This document shows, piece by piece, positions 11,640 through 22,205 of a DNA stretch of 64,000 nucleotides. Under the pieces are notes generated by a model, which did no database searches, was not told where the DNA came from, and saw only the letters and a list, made by a program, of their open reading frames with translations. A program made the position numbers and the translations under genes. Position 1 is the first letter of the stretch, and every line of letters begins with the position of its first letter. The stretch comes from Rhyacophila brunnea (taxonomy: Eukaryota > Arthropoda > Insecta > Trichoptera > Rhyacophilidae). The stretch lies in assembly GCA_022495005.1 (NCBI GenBank), contig JAGYXB010001002.1, positions 1,426,001 to 1,490,000 of the forward strand. The letters are read 5' to 3'.

Positions 11640-11800
11640 TGGGGGGTGTCAGGGCCCATTTTTTATTATTTTCGCGGTGCACTTGCAACAAGCCAGCGGC
11701 GCACCGGTTAAGAACCACTGGTCTAGAGCCAGAATATTTATGCTGAATTCCACCGAAAATTTTTTTTTTTTAAATTTACACCACCACCGACTGTGGTGGG
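11640..11800. mobile_element. Fragment of a TTCTTAACC-type MITE
   Basis: GGTTAAGAACCACTGG at about 11707-11722 is, on the minus strand, CCAGTGGTTCTTAACC, a common hAT MITE end also related to the element at 2104. A facing GAACCACTGGTCGCGACCC word lies at about 11985. The elements are too degraded to pair with confidence. Confidence 0.45.
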
Positions 11801-12319
11801 CATGGCCCCCACATCATGAATGTTTGGCGGGTCCCCTTACCTATCACCAGGGTTAAGGGGAATGTGATGTTCTACAGTAGTGTTCCCAAATGGTATTCCG
11901 TGGATTTATCTATATTGTTAAATAATTCCCTTGAATTCTTGATTTGTCGGACCTCATATCATATTATCGATCGTTAACATACTATGAACCACTGGTCGCG
12001 ACCCCCTCTTGTGGTAGCCAAGTAGCATTTGACCCTTCGATATTGGATAAATAACCATTTTTATTTTTCTAGAAACACTAAAAATAATTGTAATATAAAA
12101 TGATACACGTGAATTATTATCATGTAGTTACGTATATCATATTTTCATCATACTTCATATTTTTTATGTTAATTTTGATTAAGTAGTATAGCGCCACATG
12201 CGATTTTTATTTTTATAATATAACAAATTTCTGGTGTGTGTTTATTTCACAATTAGACAAGCCGCCACGCCGGGCCCTCTTAAGCCCGGGCCCCCAGGCT
12301 GTAGCCCTGTCAGCCCATG
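11801..12319 (-). mobile_element. Element B2: second inverted copy of B inside C
   Basis: It runs from CATGGCCCCCACATCATGAA to GTCAGCCCATG and is bordered by a perfect 8 bp duplication GTGGTGGG (11793-11800 and 12320-12327). It is longer than B1 (519 against 392 bp) because of extra internal sequence around 11890-12180, which includes a degraded MITE end. Confidence 0.9.
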
Positions 12320-12507
12320 GTGGTGGGTGTAGTCGTACTTTTCGCCGAATTTTTATCGTCGATTTTGGGTTTTTTAATAGTGTAATAAAGTTCCAAAATA
12401 TTAATTGAAAATGGAAAGAAAGTATTATTGCATTTAACTTATAGGTACACAAACCTACCTAACAGAACACAGCCTAATTTCTCGTTTATCGGACTTTTGT
12501 CTATTGC

Positions 12508-12720
12508 ACACGGTGTACACCACTCCGGAATTCGGGTGGACACCGAGAATTTTTTGACATTTCCATTAGGGATTGAGTTTCTAAAAAACCCGACATTAGT
12601 GTTTCGAAATTTTTGTGTTAGAAATTAAAATCTAAGAAATTTTTCTAGAGGGTGCTGGAGAATTTCAAATCATTTTTTTGCCGTGTTTTTATTTGTCTAA
12701 TCTATTGGCTTTCAATTTCA
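12508..12720 (+). repeat. Direct repeat unit of element C, copy 2
   Basis: This is the partner of 11404-11610 and keeps the same order of words, ending TTTTTATTTGTCTAATC. It lies directly before the right terminus of C, so this copy is probably the original right part of the element. Confidence 0.85.
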
Positions 12721-13147
12721 ATGTTTTTGGGGGGGGGCAAGGCCCCTTGCCCCCCCCCTGGGTGCGCTACTGCACTGAATACCCTTAATTTTACCTAGAA
12801 CACCATTTGAAAAACGTTACTATTGATCCTTACACTGCTTTTAACTTAAGTGATAGGTAAAGGGCCCGTCAAAGATCCTGGACTAGGGGCCCGCTTCAGG
12901 ATGTGGGGGCCATGTAAATCACTATATACTTTTATTCAAATATAATATGATGTTTTTACAATTTTATTTTTTACAACTTTAGTTGTTTATTTGTATACCT
13001 ATGTTTGTTTGTTTAATTTTTATGCGCTTCGTGGCATAGGAAGAATTGCTATAATAAGTGGTATATAGTTATCTTTAGTAGGTAAGAAGTTTGGCAAGAA
13101 GTGAGTTCGGGCACCTTTGTTTTTCAAAAAAGAGCCCTTCATGTAAC

Positions 13148-13639
13148 CATGTGCTTTTTGTTACCTACATGTATATACTCGTGAGTAAACAGATGAATTG
13201 AGCTTTCTGCCTCATATTATACCATATTATAAAATATTTCCTAAAATGTAGTTCCAGTTAAAGCCATGTGCCACTGATAATACTTGACTATTTAAAAAAA
13301 AGTAGGTAGTATGTAGATGTTATAAATCAAAACCTAACATAAAACTTGCGTAGGTAACCTAGTAAGCTCACCTGATAAACGTGAATTTATTATGAAAATT
13401 TTCTTCAACAATCTAAATTTCAAAGATTCCTCTAGATTTTCTTTTTGTCACGAAAAAAACTCCCTACAGTTTATTTAATATTATAATAACTATGTGTTAT
13501 AAAAATATTAATTGTCGACATACATATAATATTGTTCTTCTCAATGCTTCAGTAATTTAAATTCATTTTTGATTCTACACAATGGATATTTCATTACCGA
13601 ACTCATGGAAGCATTAATTTACAAAACTTCAATCATTTT
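13148..13639. other. AT-rich noncoding stretch after the TE nest
   Basis: Nothing recognisable. The first bases continue the right part of repeat D after element A. Confidence 0.45.
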
Positions 13640-14040
13640 AATATTCGCCTCCCATATCCCCTCCCCACAATGTGTCAAGTGGCCGTTGCATACAACAGTC
13701 GTGCAATTGACAATATTCGGTTAACTTAATTATTTATAAAATGCCGTTTTTAGCCGTGCGCTTTGTTTCGCCCGCCACGACAATAAAATAAAATCTGCGG
13801 CCGCTTATTTTTCGATTTGGCCGTCGCGGTTTTCGAACGGCAGGGTATTTTTCATATTTCGACATTTGGAGGTTTTTTCCATGTTGTACTTGTATGTCGT
13901 TGCTGCGCCAACAAACAGATGGCGAGGTGAGTAGACATTAACAAAAATAACAGCGATGGTAGAACTTTTCCCGACACTTTGGAGTTTCGTCCTCATAGAG
14001 CTAAGATTATTTTTCACTCGCAAGAGATTTGTTTATTTGC
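13640..14040. promoter_or_regulatory. Candidate conserved noncoding island
   Basis: This is a GC-richer, apparently single-copy block with GCGGCCGC at 13797-13804, TTGGCCGTCGCGGTTTTCG and GATGGCGAGGTGAGTAG (about 13918). The AGGTGAGT word fits a splice donor, but no credible upstream exon could be read in any frame. A 72-codon minus-strand open frame (13805-14023) shows no domain. Confidence 0.25.
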
Positions 14041-14939
14041 GCGCTTGGCCGAATTTAAAAAAAAATCAGATAGAATGTTATCAATCAACCAGTTAACTAC
14101 ATATATTTTATTCATGTATATTTTTTTAGGTACCTAATTAAGTCGGTATTCGTACGTATCTAATACATGCTTTTAATAATTAGTTACATCAATTTAATAT
14201 AACTATATTCACAGATTAAAAATTTTAACACATGTATGGGTAGAGGATGTGATCGAGAAATCTCGGTTTCGAAAATTCTCGAGAAAAAATCAGAAAAGGC
14301 CAATCTCAAAATATAATTTTTTCCAAATTTTGAGTTTTCAATATTGCTTTATTTTTAACTCTCACAAAAAATGTTCAGGAAGGACTTGGGTAGGCTCAAG
14401 GATACACCCAATCACCCAAGAGACTCTTCTATAATAGACCGTAGGTACGTGAAAAGAAGAATATTATATACACTAATGCGGTCATAGTGCAAATAAAGAG
14501 ACCGTGCATCTTCGTGGAAAAAACTTACGGAAAATATAATATGGGTATAGTGAGTTTTCGTAAAGGTGGCCCAAACTGGGTTGCAAGTAAACTAAAATTT
14601 ATGGATTTTTCACATATAGTTAAATAAAAATTATATTACTTATTTTGTCCGTGATAACTAACTATCTAAAATCGGAAGTATTAGTTGTTAAGTTTGTTCT
14701 CACAACAGTAGTGTAGTAACAGTAAAACAGTGGTATAATAGCAGCAACGAAATAATTAAAGAAATACACAGGGTTTGATATAATCACATTTAAATAACCC
14801 TCGTTCATCGAGAGAAAGCGAGGACGATGTATTTTTTTTCAGTTTCTTGCAAAATTAAATTACTTTTATTTCGTGTAAGATGTTTATTAAAAAGACGTTT
14901 TCATATTTTAAATTGTATTGTTTTTCAAATAGCCTATTG
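14041..14939. other. Noncoding stretch, nothing recognised
   Basis: AT-rich, with a locally self-complementary patch (ATCGAGAAATCTCGG and ATTCTCGAGAAAA, 14251-14288). The CACCCAATCACCCAAG word near 14406 echoes one near 3153. Confidence 0.45.
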
Positions 14940-15100
14940 ATCGAAGAAGTTTAGCTTATTGCGACCGAATCCAAACGTATCCTTTGTGATCAACGGGAAA
15001 TAGAGGTATATGTATTGTAGGTTTGTAACCTTACCGAGAATAGAACACGGAACCCCCGGTATGAGAAGCCTATGCCTTACGCATTGGACTACGAGGGTAG
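14940..15100 (-). mobile_element. tRNA-derived SINE or tRNA pseudogene
   Basis: Reading the minus strand from 15100, the segment TAGTCCAATGCGTAAGGC is A-box-like. It is followed about 30 nt later by GGGGGTTCCGTGTTCTATTC, a degraded B-box region. The order and spacing match tRNA-headed SINEs, but no intact cloverleaf forms. The tail has no match elsewhere in the window. Confidence 0.5.
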
Positions 15101-17574
15101 AAGAATGATGATTGAGTTTATCCATATTCGTTTATATTAATCGTTCATTATTGTCGGTACACTTAGCCAAATGAATAAAATATACACAGAAAAGCGTTTA
15201 CCGTTGAAATTTTGAGTAAATAATTATTTTTGACATAGGTGCCTGTATCTTTTAAAGTGGAAAACGTTGTCATATTTACATCAAAATCCATGCATTTCCA
15301 AAGTGCACTCAAAGTTCCTTAATGAAACGATTTTATAGCTTCATCCCCAGATCAGTAGCGTAACAAATATATACGTACAATATTATTAATAATAACTAGA
15401 TTTATGAAAATACTATTGAGGCATTAATACTCACAAAAATGCACAACATTACTGGATTATCTTCTCCTTTGTATGTTTTTTCATTCTGCACTTTAGATGA
15501 AACCATCGTGTTAGAAAAAGCTGGTCGAAATAAGGACCTTAGGGGTGGCAATTTTAACTACTTATGTTATATACTATATATAAATACCTACATATATATA
15601 TATTATAAATATATATACATACATATACAAGAAATTCATTTTTTTCAATTAAATCATTCTGCTGTTGTAGATTTTCATAGAACGGTGTAATTAATGACAG
15701 TTTGTAGTATGCAGCATTCATATGGGTGTTGATCAATTTATTCCTTTAATACTTTGGACGCTAAAGACGCACCAGGCGCGTAATGACCAGGCAGCCGATC
15801 GATGTATTTAACGTGCATTTTAAAGGTGGTAATTAAAAAATCATTATCTTGTCAGTAGAAAATGAGCTTAGATCAGTATCATAACATCTTTGCATTCAAA
15901 ATCTCATTCTGATTCAAAGATGGCGATGTTTTTACCGATAGTTTAAAAAACTCAAAATAGTGAGAAAGGTGTACGACAGGTGTGCATCTTGTCTCCGCTG
16001 CTGTTTATACAATTGTGAGTGGGTATAGGAAGTCTGGTGCAATATCGTAATATGTTATAAAGTAGGTTTATGGGATAATGCTAGACTATAGACGACATAA
16101 ATAAAATGAAGAGCGACAATGATCAAGTCCGTGATAACACGCTTGATACCTATCTATATGGAGTGATCGTAATATATGAATTAATAAAATGCCAGTGCAG
16201 ATAATGTTGTTTTCCATTTTAATAATTATATTGTATTATATTGATAGAGATATTTGAAGAAAGCTGAGTCAGAATCTTACTTCATCCCAATTTCTGAAAC
16301 ATCACGATTCTCAGTCACGAGAGTAACGATGAAGAATAACTCTTTATTAATTATTTGTTGAACATGTAATTATTATCTGTAAATTTCTTTGTAAAAATGA
16401 GATTTGAAAATCTGTCTTCACTTGTATTAGTAACTTTTTCTATTTTGGTCCATGCTTCAATTCGTAAGACTCAAAATATATTCTGAAATTGTTTTAAAAT
16501 GTGTGTAAATGTTATATGACATAATTACGTAATAAAATTCTCACTATCTTTTGCCTCTCATGTATAGTTTTGCAAAAAAAAACACATAAACGGTTTTGAA
16601 GGAACAAAACAAATATATTAATATGTTATTCAATACCTACTAATTATGTATGCTTTATCCCTACAATAGATGTTAACGAACTGTAGATTCGGCTTTAATA
16701 TAATATTATGTTAGCATTTTTTGAGGCGTCGTGTCAAAGAAAAAGAATAGAATATTTAAATATCACATGAAAATGTTTTCAAAAAACGCACACTATAATC
16801 TACGTCACTGGTCATTGTACCAAAAAGATTGAAACGTAACATCAAATGAAGCTTTACGAATCAGCTCACGGTACAATCCGAATTCGCGTAGATGTACGTG
16901 TATTATTATTATTATCGTTGGCTTTTAGTATAATTTGCCATTTCGATTCTGTAAACTACAATATTTAGTATAAATATAGAATCTAGTGATGATTTAGTGA
17001 TTAATAAAAATATAAAGGAAAAATAAATAAAAAGATCTGAATAGAAATATTTATTTTTAAATATTTAGTTTATATTGTCAATTTGTTACAAACCGTTAAA
17101 GGCAAGGTAAATTACCATAGACGTGGAGGTATAATGTATATTAATAGATTAATAAGAGTACATATAGATATACTAGTATATAAATAAAGAATATAATAAG
17201 ATATATTATGTTCAACATAATTTTTGAGTCTAGGAACATCCTTAGTTCACAATAATTATTAGTAGTTAAGGTTTGGTTAGGTAAGTGTGTACCTAAAAAT
17301 ACAATATTACCTCTGTATTACACAATATTATGCCGCGTGTTTTGTCGGAGGAGATACAAGAAAGGCGGGCTATGTACGAACCCCCTGAAGGCACGAGAAC
17401 TGTGCCACAGAGGATCTAAGGATGCATAAGGAGTGGCTGCGCTGGATCGTCCAGATGCTATCAAATGAAACCAAGATTTGCAAGGATTGTAGTGATATAA
17501 ATAATGGTATCTATATATTTCTAACGTTCGTTACGTCACAGTATACGTCTGTATAATGGGTTTTAACGTAGGAA
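15101..17574. other. AT-rich noncoding stretch
   Basis: No gene is seen. TA-rich simple sequence occurs at about 15570-15630. A short frame beginning near 17330 encodes MPRVLSEEIQERRAMYEPP before a stop; it has no recognised family, and the GC-richer stretch 17330-17500 could be an old retroelement piece. Confidence 0.45.
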
Positions 17575-17750
17575 AAATGATGTAGGAGTGTGGGTAGGAT
17601 TGTAGGAAAGGATGGGATTTGGATGGGAATTAGGAGGAAAAGGCAGGTGCGCCTGGGCATGGGGAGCGTGGCTATGGGATAGAGGGTGGGATGGGATAGG
17701 AATGCGGCAGAACAATGAGACACGGGATGCAGGGTAGTGGGATTCTTGAC
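17575..17750 (+). other. G-rich purine tract with a G-quadruplex motif
   Basis: The plus strand is dominated by GG and GGG runs. The segment 17676-17695 fits the four-G-tract rule exactly: GGG, loop ATAGA, GGG, loop T, GGG, loop AT, GGG. The proline/serine-rich minus-strand open frame across it reflects composition. Confidence 0.55.
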
Positions 17751-18070
17751 ATTACCTCCAAAACCGAGTTACCTGTCGGTATGCGTTGCTCATTCGGTTA
17801 CTGCTGAAATATAAAATAATTGCAATGATGAATAGATCGGTTTGAACGGCACTCTATGAATTGCATAAAGACAATGAAGAAGTAATTAAATAAAACGCGG
17901 GTATTAAATTTTAAGAGGTATAATTGATGTATAAAAATAACTAGCAGGCAAGAGTGTAAATATAAAGGTGTATAATTAATTAATTGTAACGAGCGCCTAC
18001 CATAAAATAATTTAGTTAATTTATATCACAGGTAAAATATGCTAGGTTCGGTGGACCGTAACGTAATGGA
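17751..18070. other. Noncoding spacer
   Basis: Nothing recognisable is seen. Confidence 0.4.
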
Positions 18071-18530
18071 TTAAAATAAATACCACGTTAAAAATGACCT
18101 CAGATTCTTTCGTCCTCGATTCCTTCCAAGGCGGAATCGAAAGGTGACCCTCCATCGTGTGTCGTCAAGGGTTTCATGGCCATGGACTCCCATCGGTTGC
18201 CATAGCCTGAGAGGGACGTCCTTCGGCTGGCGACCAGAAAATGAGAGCCATGTTAATCGTTCGAGAGCCAGAGACGGAGAGCTGTTGATCGATTGGACGT
18301 CAGAAACTGAGAGCGATGTGCTTCGGCCGGAGGCCAGGAACTGAGACGATGTTCTTCGTACGGACGCCAGAAACTGAGAGACTGATTCTTGCTTCTGCTT
18401 CAAGTTAAAAAGCCGTGCCCGCTTGGCGCCGGAAATAGTTCAACCGAACTTTGTTCAAACTATTCGACGCGCGCATGCGTCCTGAGGTAGTCTTTTTGCG
18501 CCGAGTTGCCATCATAAAAAAAGTGTGGTC
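18071..18530. other. GC-richer island containing a tandem repeat
   Basis: Composition changes sharply from the AT-rich flanks, with many CpG dinucleotides (for example CGACGCGCGCATGCG near 18464). A 110-codon minus-strand frame (18071-18403) is open across it, but its peptide is built from short repeats such as SQFLAS. It shows no known domain and is best explained by the tandem repeat beneath it. Promoter activity is possible but unproven. Confidence 0.4.
18215..18383 (+). repeat. Degenerate 33 bp tandem repeat, about five units
   Basis: Five consecutive units of 32-37 bp start at about 18215, 18252, 18284, 18318 and 18351. Each has a G-T-T-C-G-rich first part and a second part like CCAGAAACTGAGAG. 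Units diverge by many substitutions, so the array is old. Confidence 0.65.
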
Positions 18531-19581
18531 ATGTAAATAACATGACATGTGAGGGAATGGTGGGCGATGGAGGGAAAAGCAAAGTATGAATTTATAAAAA
18601 AGGCTTACACAAAACTAGAAATATAACAAAGTTTATGAAATTTTTTTTAGAAGTTGTTGGGTAATATTTAAAAATTGGAACATTTAAATGTAAGCACATT
18701 GTTAGATTAAGTAAAACATTTTTTAATACGATAAAATTCATAATATAATATATACCTATGTATGTACATAGTATTACTAAAAAACATGTTAAAAACAAAA
18801 ACAAAAGGATGCATTAATATTTACTATTTATTTTAAAATTTTCGCGTAGGCGTAAAGTCTAATTAAGTAAATTTTTATTAATTCTTAGATAAACTACGAA
18901 GTTGTATCGTGTTACGTAACATGACAAAGCATCACAAAACAGTATAAGGTATGTAGTAAAAATGTAACAATTTTTAGGCATCATACAAAAAAAAAAAAAA
19001 AATAATCATAAACCAATACCTAATTTTGTGATATTTTTATTATATCTATATTATGATTTCAAAATACAAAGCACCGCAGGAAACAGTTATTATTTCAATC
19101 AATCATGAACATGGGAGCGGAATTTAATAAAAACAACTTCGGCCAGCACAAATACATTTCGCTTAAATTTTGACATTCAAACGTGTTCATAAAAGTCATT
19201 GATGTTGTGCTCACCGCACTTCACTCAAATATATTTTATTTTATTTTATTGCAGGAAAAACAATGCTTTATTAAATGCAAATTAATTATTTGCGTCCGTC
19301 ACCACTTCCCTTGACAAATCTCGCATAAGTGTTTATTAATTAATTTTGAAATATATTTTTTGCAATCCGGCTGTGAGTGGTTTTTACATACAACAATGTC
19401 ATTTGGTTTTACGAGCATTTTCATTATTTGAGATGAACCCGTGATTATGGCAGTAGTAAAAAACTAGGAATCATCATAAAATAATTACTTACAGTCCCAC
19501 AAACTAATCTGAATAACGGACAAAAATGGTCCTACTATGATGCCATATTGAATACTTCATTCCACTGTCAGATTCTGTTCA
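18531..19581. other. AT-rich noncoding stretch
   Basis: No gene is seen. A 15-base or longer A run occurs near 18990. A 70-codon minus-strand frame (18592-18804) is AT-driven and unrecognised. Confidence 0.5.
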
Positions 19582-19589
19582 GTTGCGAG

Positions 19590-20310
19590 TAGGGAATCCA
19601 ATCCCGAGTCAAAATTCTGATCCCGGGATTTCGGGATTACAATTTGACAATACCGGGATCGACATTCTTTTCCATTTAATATAAAATTTTTATATTTACA
19701 AATTGATAAAATCGGTCAAAAATAAATCTAGTATAATTTATACTATTTAAGACATTTATTGTTAATATTGTATACGTTCAATCTTCGAAATACATAAGTT
19801 TAATGGAGTAAATAATATTTTAATTTAAATAATAATGTGAATTTAATATGAGATTACTATTTCTGATAGTAAAAACTAAATGAATGGGTTAGCGAGATTT
19901 AAAATAGTAAAGCAAATCATGGTGTACTTATGGCCTTTCGGCTTCATAAATCTAATTAGTTAGCCAAATATGAAACTGCCGTAAAACTTATGATATCATG
20001 GTGGAATTACTTTGTTAATAGTGCGAAGCATTGTTTTTTCTAATCTTTCTCATTTTTATTAATTAATGTGAAAAAATAAAATGAATCGGCAACTTACACA
20101 TGAGTATAAATCAAACTTCAATCAAACTCAGTTTATTTCTAATGTAGTTATTTGTTACTAAAAGTATTTTTCTGTTATATTTTCGTTATTATTTTGTTTT
20201 CTATAAAAATTGATGAAAAAATCAATCCCGAAAGTTTCGGGATTATGTTTATCAATCCCGGGATTCATAGGTATCGAAAATAGCTCGGGATCCCGGGATT
20301 GGAATCTCTA
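19590..20310. mobile_element. Non-autonomous hAT element, 721 bp, perfect TSD
   Basis: The left end TAGGGAATCCAATCCCGAG and the complement of the right end, TAGAGATTCCAATCCCGGG, form the termini. A perfect 8 bp duplication GTTGCGAG flanks it (19582-19589 and 20311-20318). Both subterminal regions carry several self-complementary words (ATCCCGGGAT, and AATCCCGAAA facing TTTCGGGATT), candidate transposase-binding or hairpin sites. No transposase reading frame is present. Confidence 0.9.
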
Positions 20311-20318
20311 GTTGCGAG

Positions 20319-20999
20319 TCTTGATTGTGTAGTTTCCGACTGTGGCTCCCCCATCAATTCTTCAGTTAAATTTGTGGCACTGTAACCTAAACTTTGTATT
20401 ATTATAAGCTAATAAGTGTATATTTAGAAAACAGAACTAAATACTTAGGGATAGTATACGGTAGACAGAAACGGCAAAAAATACGCTCTAATCAGTCTAA
20501 TCGATGGTCAAAATAACTAATAATATAGTGATAAGCGAGACATACATGCAAATATTATTATGTTGACATTTTGGTTTAATTTAGCTATCACACGACATCG
20601 AAAACTGATACTTGTGTTGGTGTTAAAAAAGACAGGGGCAGATTTAATCATTCAAGAGCCCTACATGCAGCATCGATTTCCCCTCCCTCTTTTCTAATAA
20701 ACTTAAACTTTAAAATTCACATTCTTCTTGACACAACTATATTTTAGATATTAAAGTACTAGGCACTAGAGAAAGAACAACTTCTTCTCACTCAAAAGAA
20801 AATGGTCGTTCTGTTTTAAATGTTTGCGGAAATCAAACATGATTTTTAAGTAAAAAACATTAATTTTCCAGTATAATAATGCAATCATTCACACATCTGC
20901 TGGATTCTTTGTGATACTAATGCACTATCGCTGCAGTAATATTACATATGCAACAACAAAAGAAAAACTCTAGTAAGATGATGCAGAAATAAGGAGTTC
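20319..20999. other. AT-rich noncoding stretch
   Basis: Nothing recognisable is seen. Confidence 0.5.
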
Positions 21000-21300
21000 C
21001 AATCTCTCGTCATCGAAGGCATACATAATGTCGCTTGTAAGTCGCTGTTAATAGGGCGCCGCCTAACGTCATATATTAGCGAGCTTGCTCTGCAACCGAT
21101 CTGCTCATTAAAATATGTAAATTGTGAAAGGCTATTCGTTCGTTTGCTCCCCCTCGCCTTCGCCGCGGCGCACGCCTCTGTCGCAAGACAATAATGCTGC
21201 CGGAACAGTATAAGCCTTTAATTATGTTATTGTTATTCCGTTTGAGTTTGAACCGGAAAACAGAAAGAAGCCTCCAAAGTTCAATTTGGTGAGATTTACC
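21000..21300. promoter_or_regulatory. Candidate conserved noncoding island
   Basis: A single-copy block of balanced composition with AGGGCGCCGCCTAACGTCAT near 21054, CTTCGCCGCGGCGCACGCC near 21158 and homeodomain-type TTTAATTATG near 21216. No open frame of note crosses it. Regulatory function is inferred only from contrast with the flanks. Confidence 0.25.
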
Positions 21301-22069
21301 CGTGAAAAGGGTAAATTACAATTTTTGTTCCCAATCGGCGCATATTATGACCCTTTATAAAGTCGAATATTTATTGGCAACACAAACATAGACCCTTCCA
21401 AACAAACCAGCCCCGCACCACGAGGTATTAATTTAGCGTATCACAAGGTTTTACGCTTAGATGTTAAGCATCAACAGTTTTTTATGCCCGGTAATGTCTC
21501 AGGAGTAGATAACCAAGACTGAATTCGCCACTCACGAAAGTGTGCTTTGACTGAGTTTACAAAGACTTTCCAATGGATAGTTGTTCCCGACCTATCCTTA
21601 CCCCTATCCCGATATATCCTTATCCCGACCTGTCCATCCTCGCTATTGATCAAATACACAATGGAAATAAACAGTAGTAATTACGATTGTCACTCACGGC
21701 TTTAGAAGAGGGAGCTTTATCACTACTCCACCGTGGAGTTAAACGCTGTGAAAGTTTGATACTAAATACCATTCTGAGTAAAGTATTGTAATACATTATG
21801 AAATCTTAAGTCAAAATACAATAATGAAAGCGTGTTATTTTTTCTTATGGTGGGAGCATGACTGAATAGTTAATTATTTTTCAAATCAACGTGTGTGGCA
21901 TACCTATTTGTGAGATTTTCCATTCAGAGAATCATTACCATCTTCATCAGGAATGGGTTATGCTTCGTCCGACATGTCCTTATATGTTTCCTTCATTTCC
22001 GTTCACACGTTGCACGGTACTCAATTAACATTATCATTAGCTTAACCCAGGGTGGATTCTAACCTCCTC
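21301..22069. other. Noncoding stretch
   Basis: No gene recognised. A minus-strand 62-codon frame (21471-21659) contains a local imperfect repeat around TATCCTTATCCCGACC and TATCCTTACCCCTATCCC, and its peptide is not recognised. Confidence 0.45.
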
Positions 22070-22205
22070 CAAGAACTTCTTTCTGGAGTCTGGGCCTATC
22101 AGTCGACCTCTGAATGTCTGGTATAGTACCAAGGATTCCCTTCGGCGGTTGGACACTGTCCATTATTGCTGCATGGTCCGCCCATCGGAGTCGATCAATT
22201 TTAAC
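22070..22205 (-). pseudogene. Non-LTR retrotransposon C-terminal remnant
   Basis: From 22205 leftwards one frame reads KIDRLRWADHAAIMDSVQPP, then KGILG, then DRPRLQKEV. This resembles the LINE tail pattern LRWAGHV.RM...RPPK..L......GRPRLRW. It is a short isolated fragment, so the clade is left open. Confidence 0.5.

Larger units (their letters stand above)
10885..12772. mobile_element. Element C: composite hAT-type element
   Basis: The left end CAGTGGCGCACCCAGG and the right end CCTGGGTGCGCTACTG (its complement is CAGTAGCGCACCCAGG) are inverted. They are bordered by a perfect 8 bp duplication CACTGAAT (10877-10884 and 12773-12780). Homopolymer G or C runs lie just inside both ends. The interior has a long direct repeat (11404-11610 against about 12508-12720) and two copies of element B, so it appears dimeric. 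No transposase is present. Confidence 0.9.
10689..12914 (+). mobile_element. Element B0: hAT-type MITE split by element C
   Basis: The left piece, 10689-10884, opens with a 13-base G run; the right piece, 12781-12914, ends GGGGGCCATG. Together they match the uninterrupted copy at 48019-48332. The flanks CAAGTCAC (10681-10688) and TAAATCAC (12915-12922) agree at 6 of 8 bases. Element C, with its own duplication, separates the halves. Confidence 0.8.
10230..13139. mobile_element. Element A: non-autonomous hAT, 2.9 kb as found
   Basis: It starts CAGGGCTTTTTTTG and, read from the other strand, ends AAGGGCTCTTTTTTG. It is flanked by a perfect 8 bp duplication CATGTAAC (10222-10229 and 13140-13147). 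Most of its length is later insertions; its own sequence is about 10230-10688 plus 12923-13139. No hAT transposase motif (such as a BED zinc finger or dimerisation domain) was recognised in the short open frames. Confidence 0.85.

Noticed and set aside
17511..17723. Proline-rich minus-strand protein
   Set aside because: The composition follows the G-rich tract on the plus strand; no start context, domain or partner exon.
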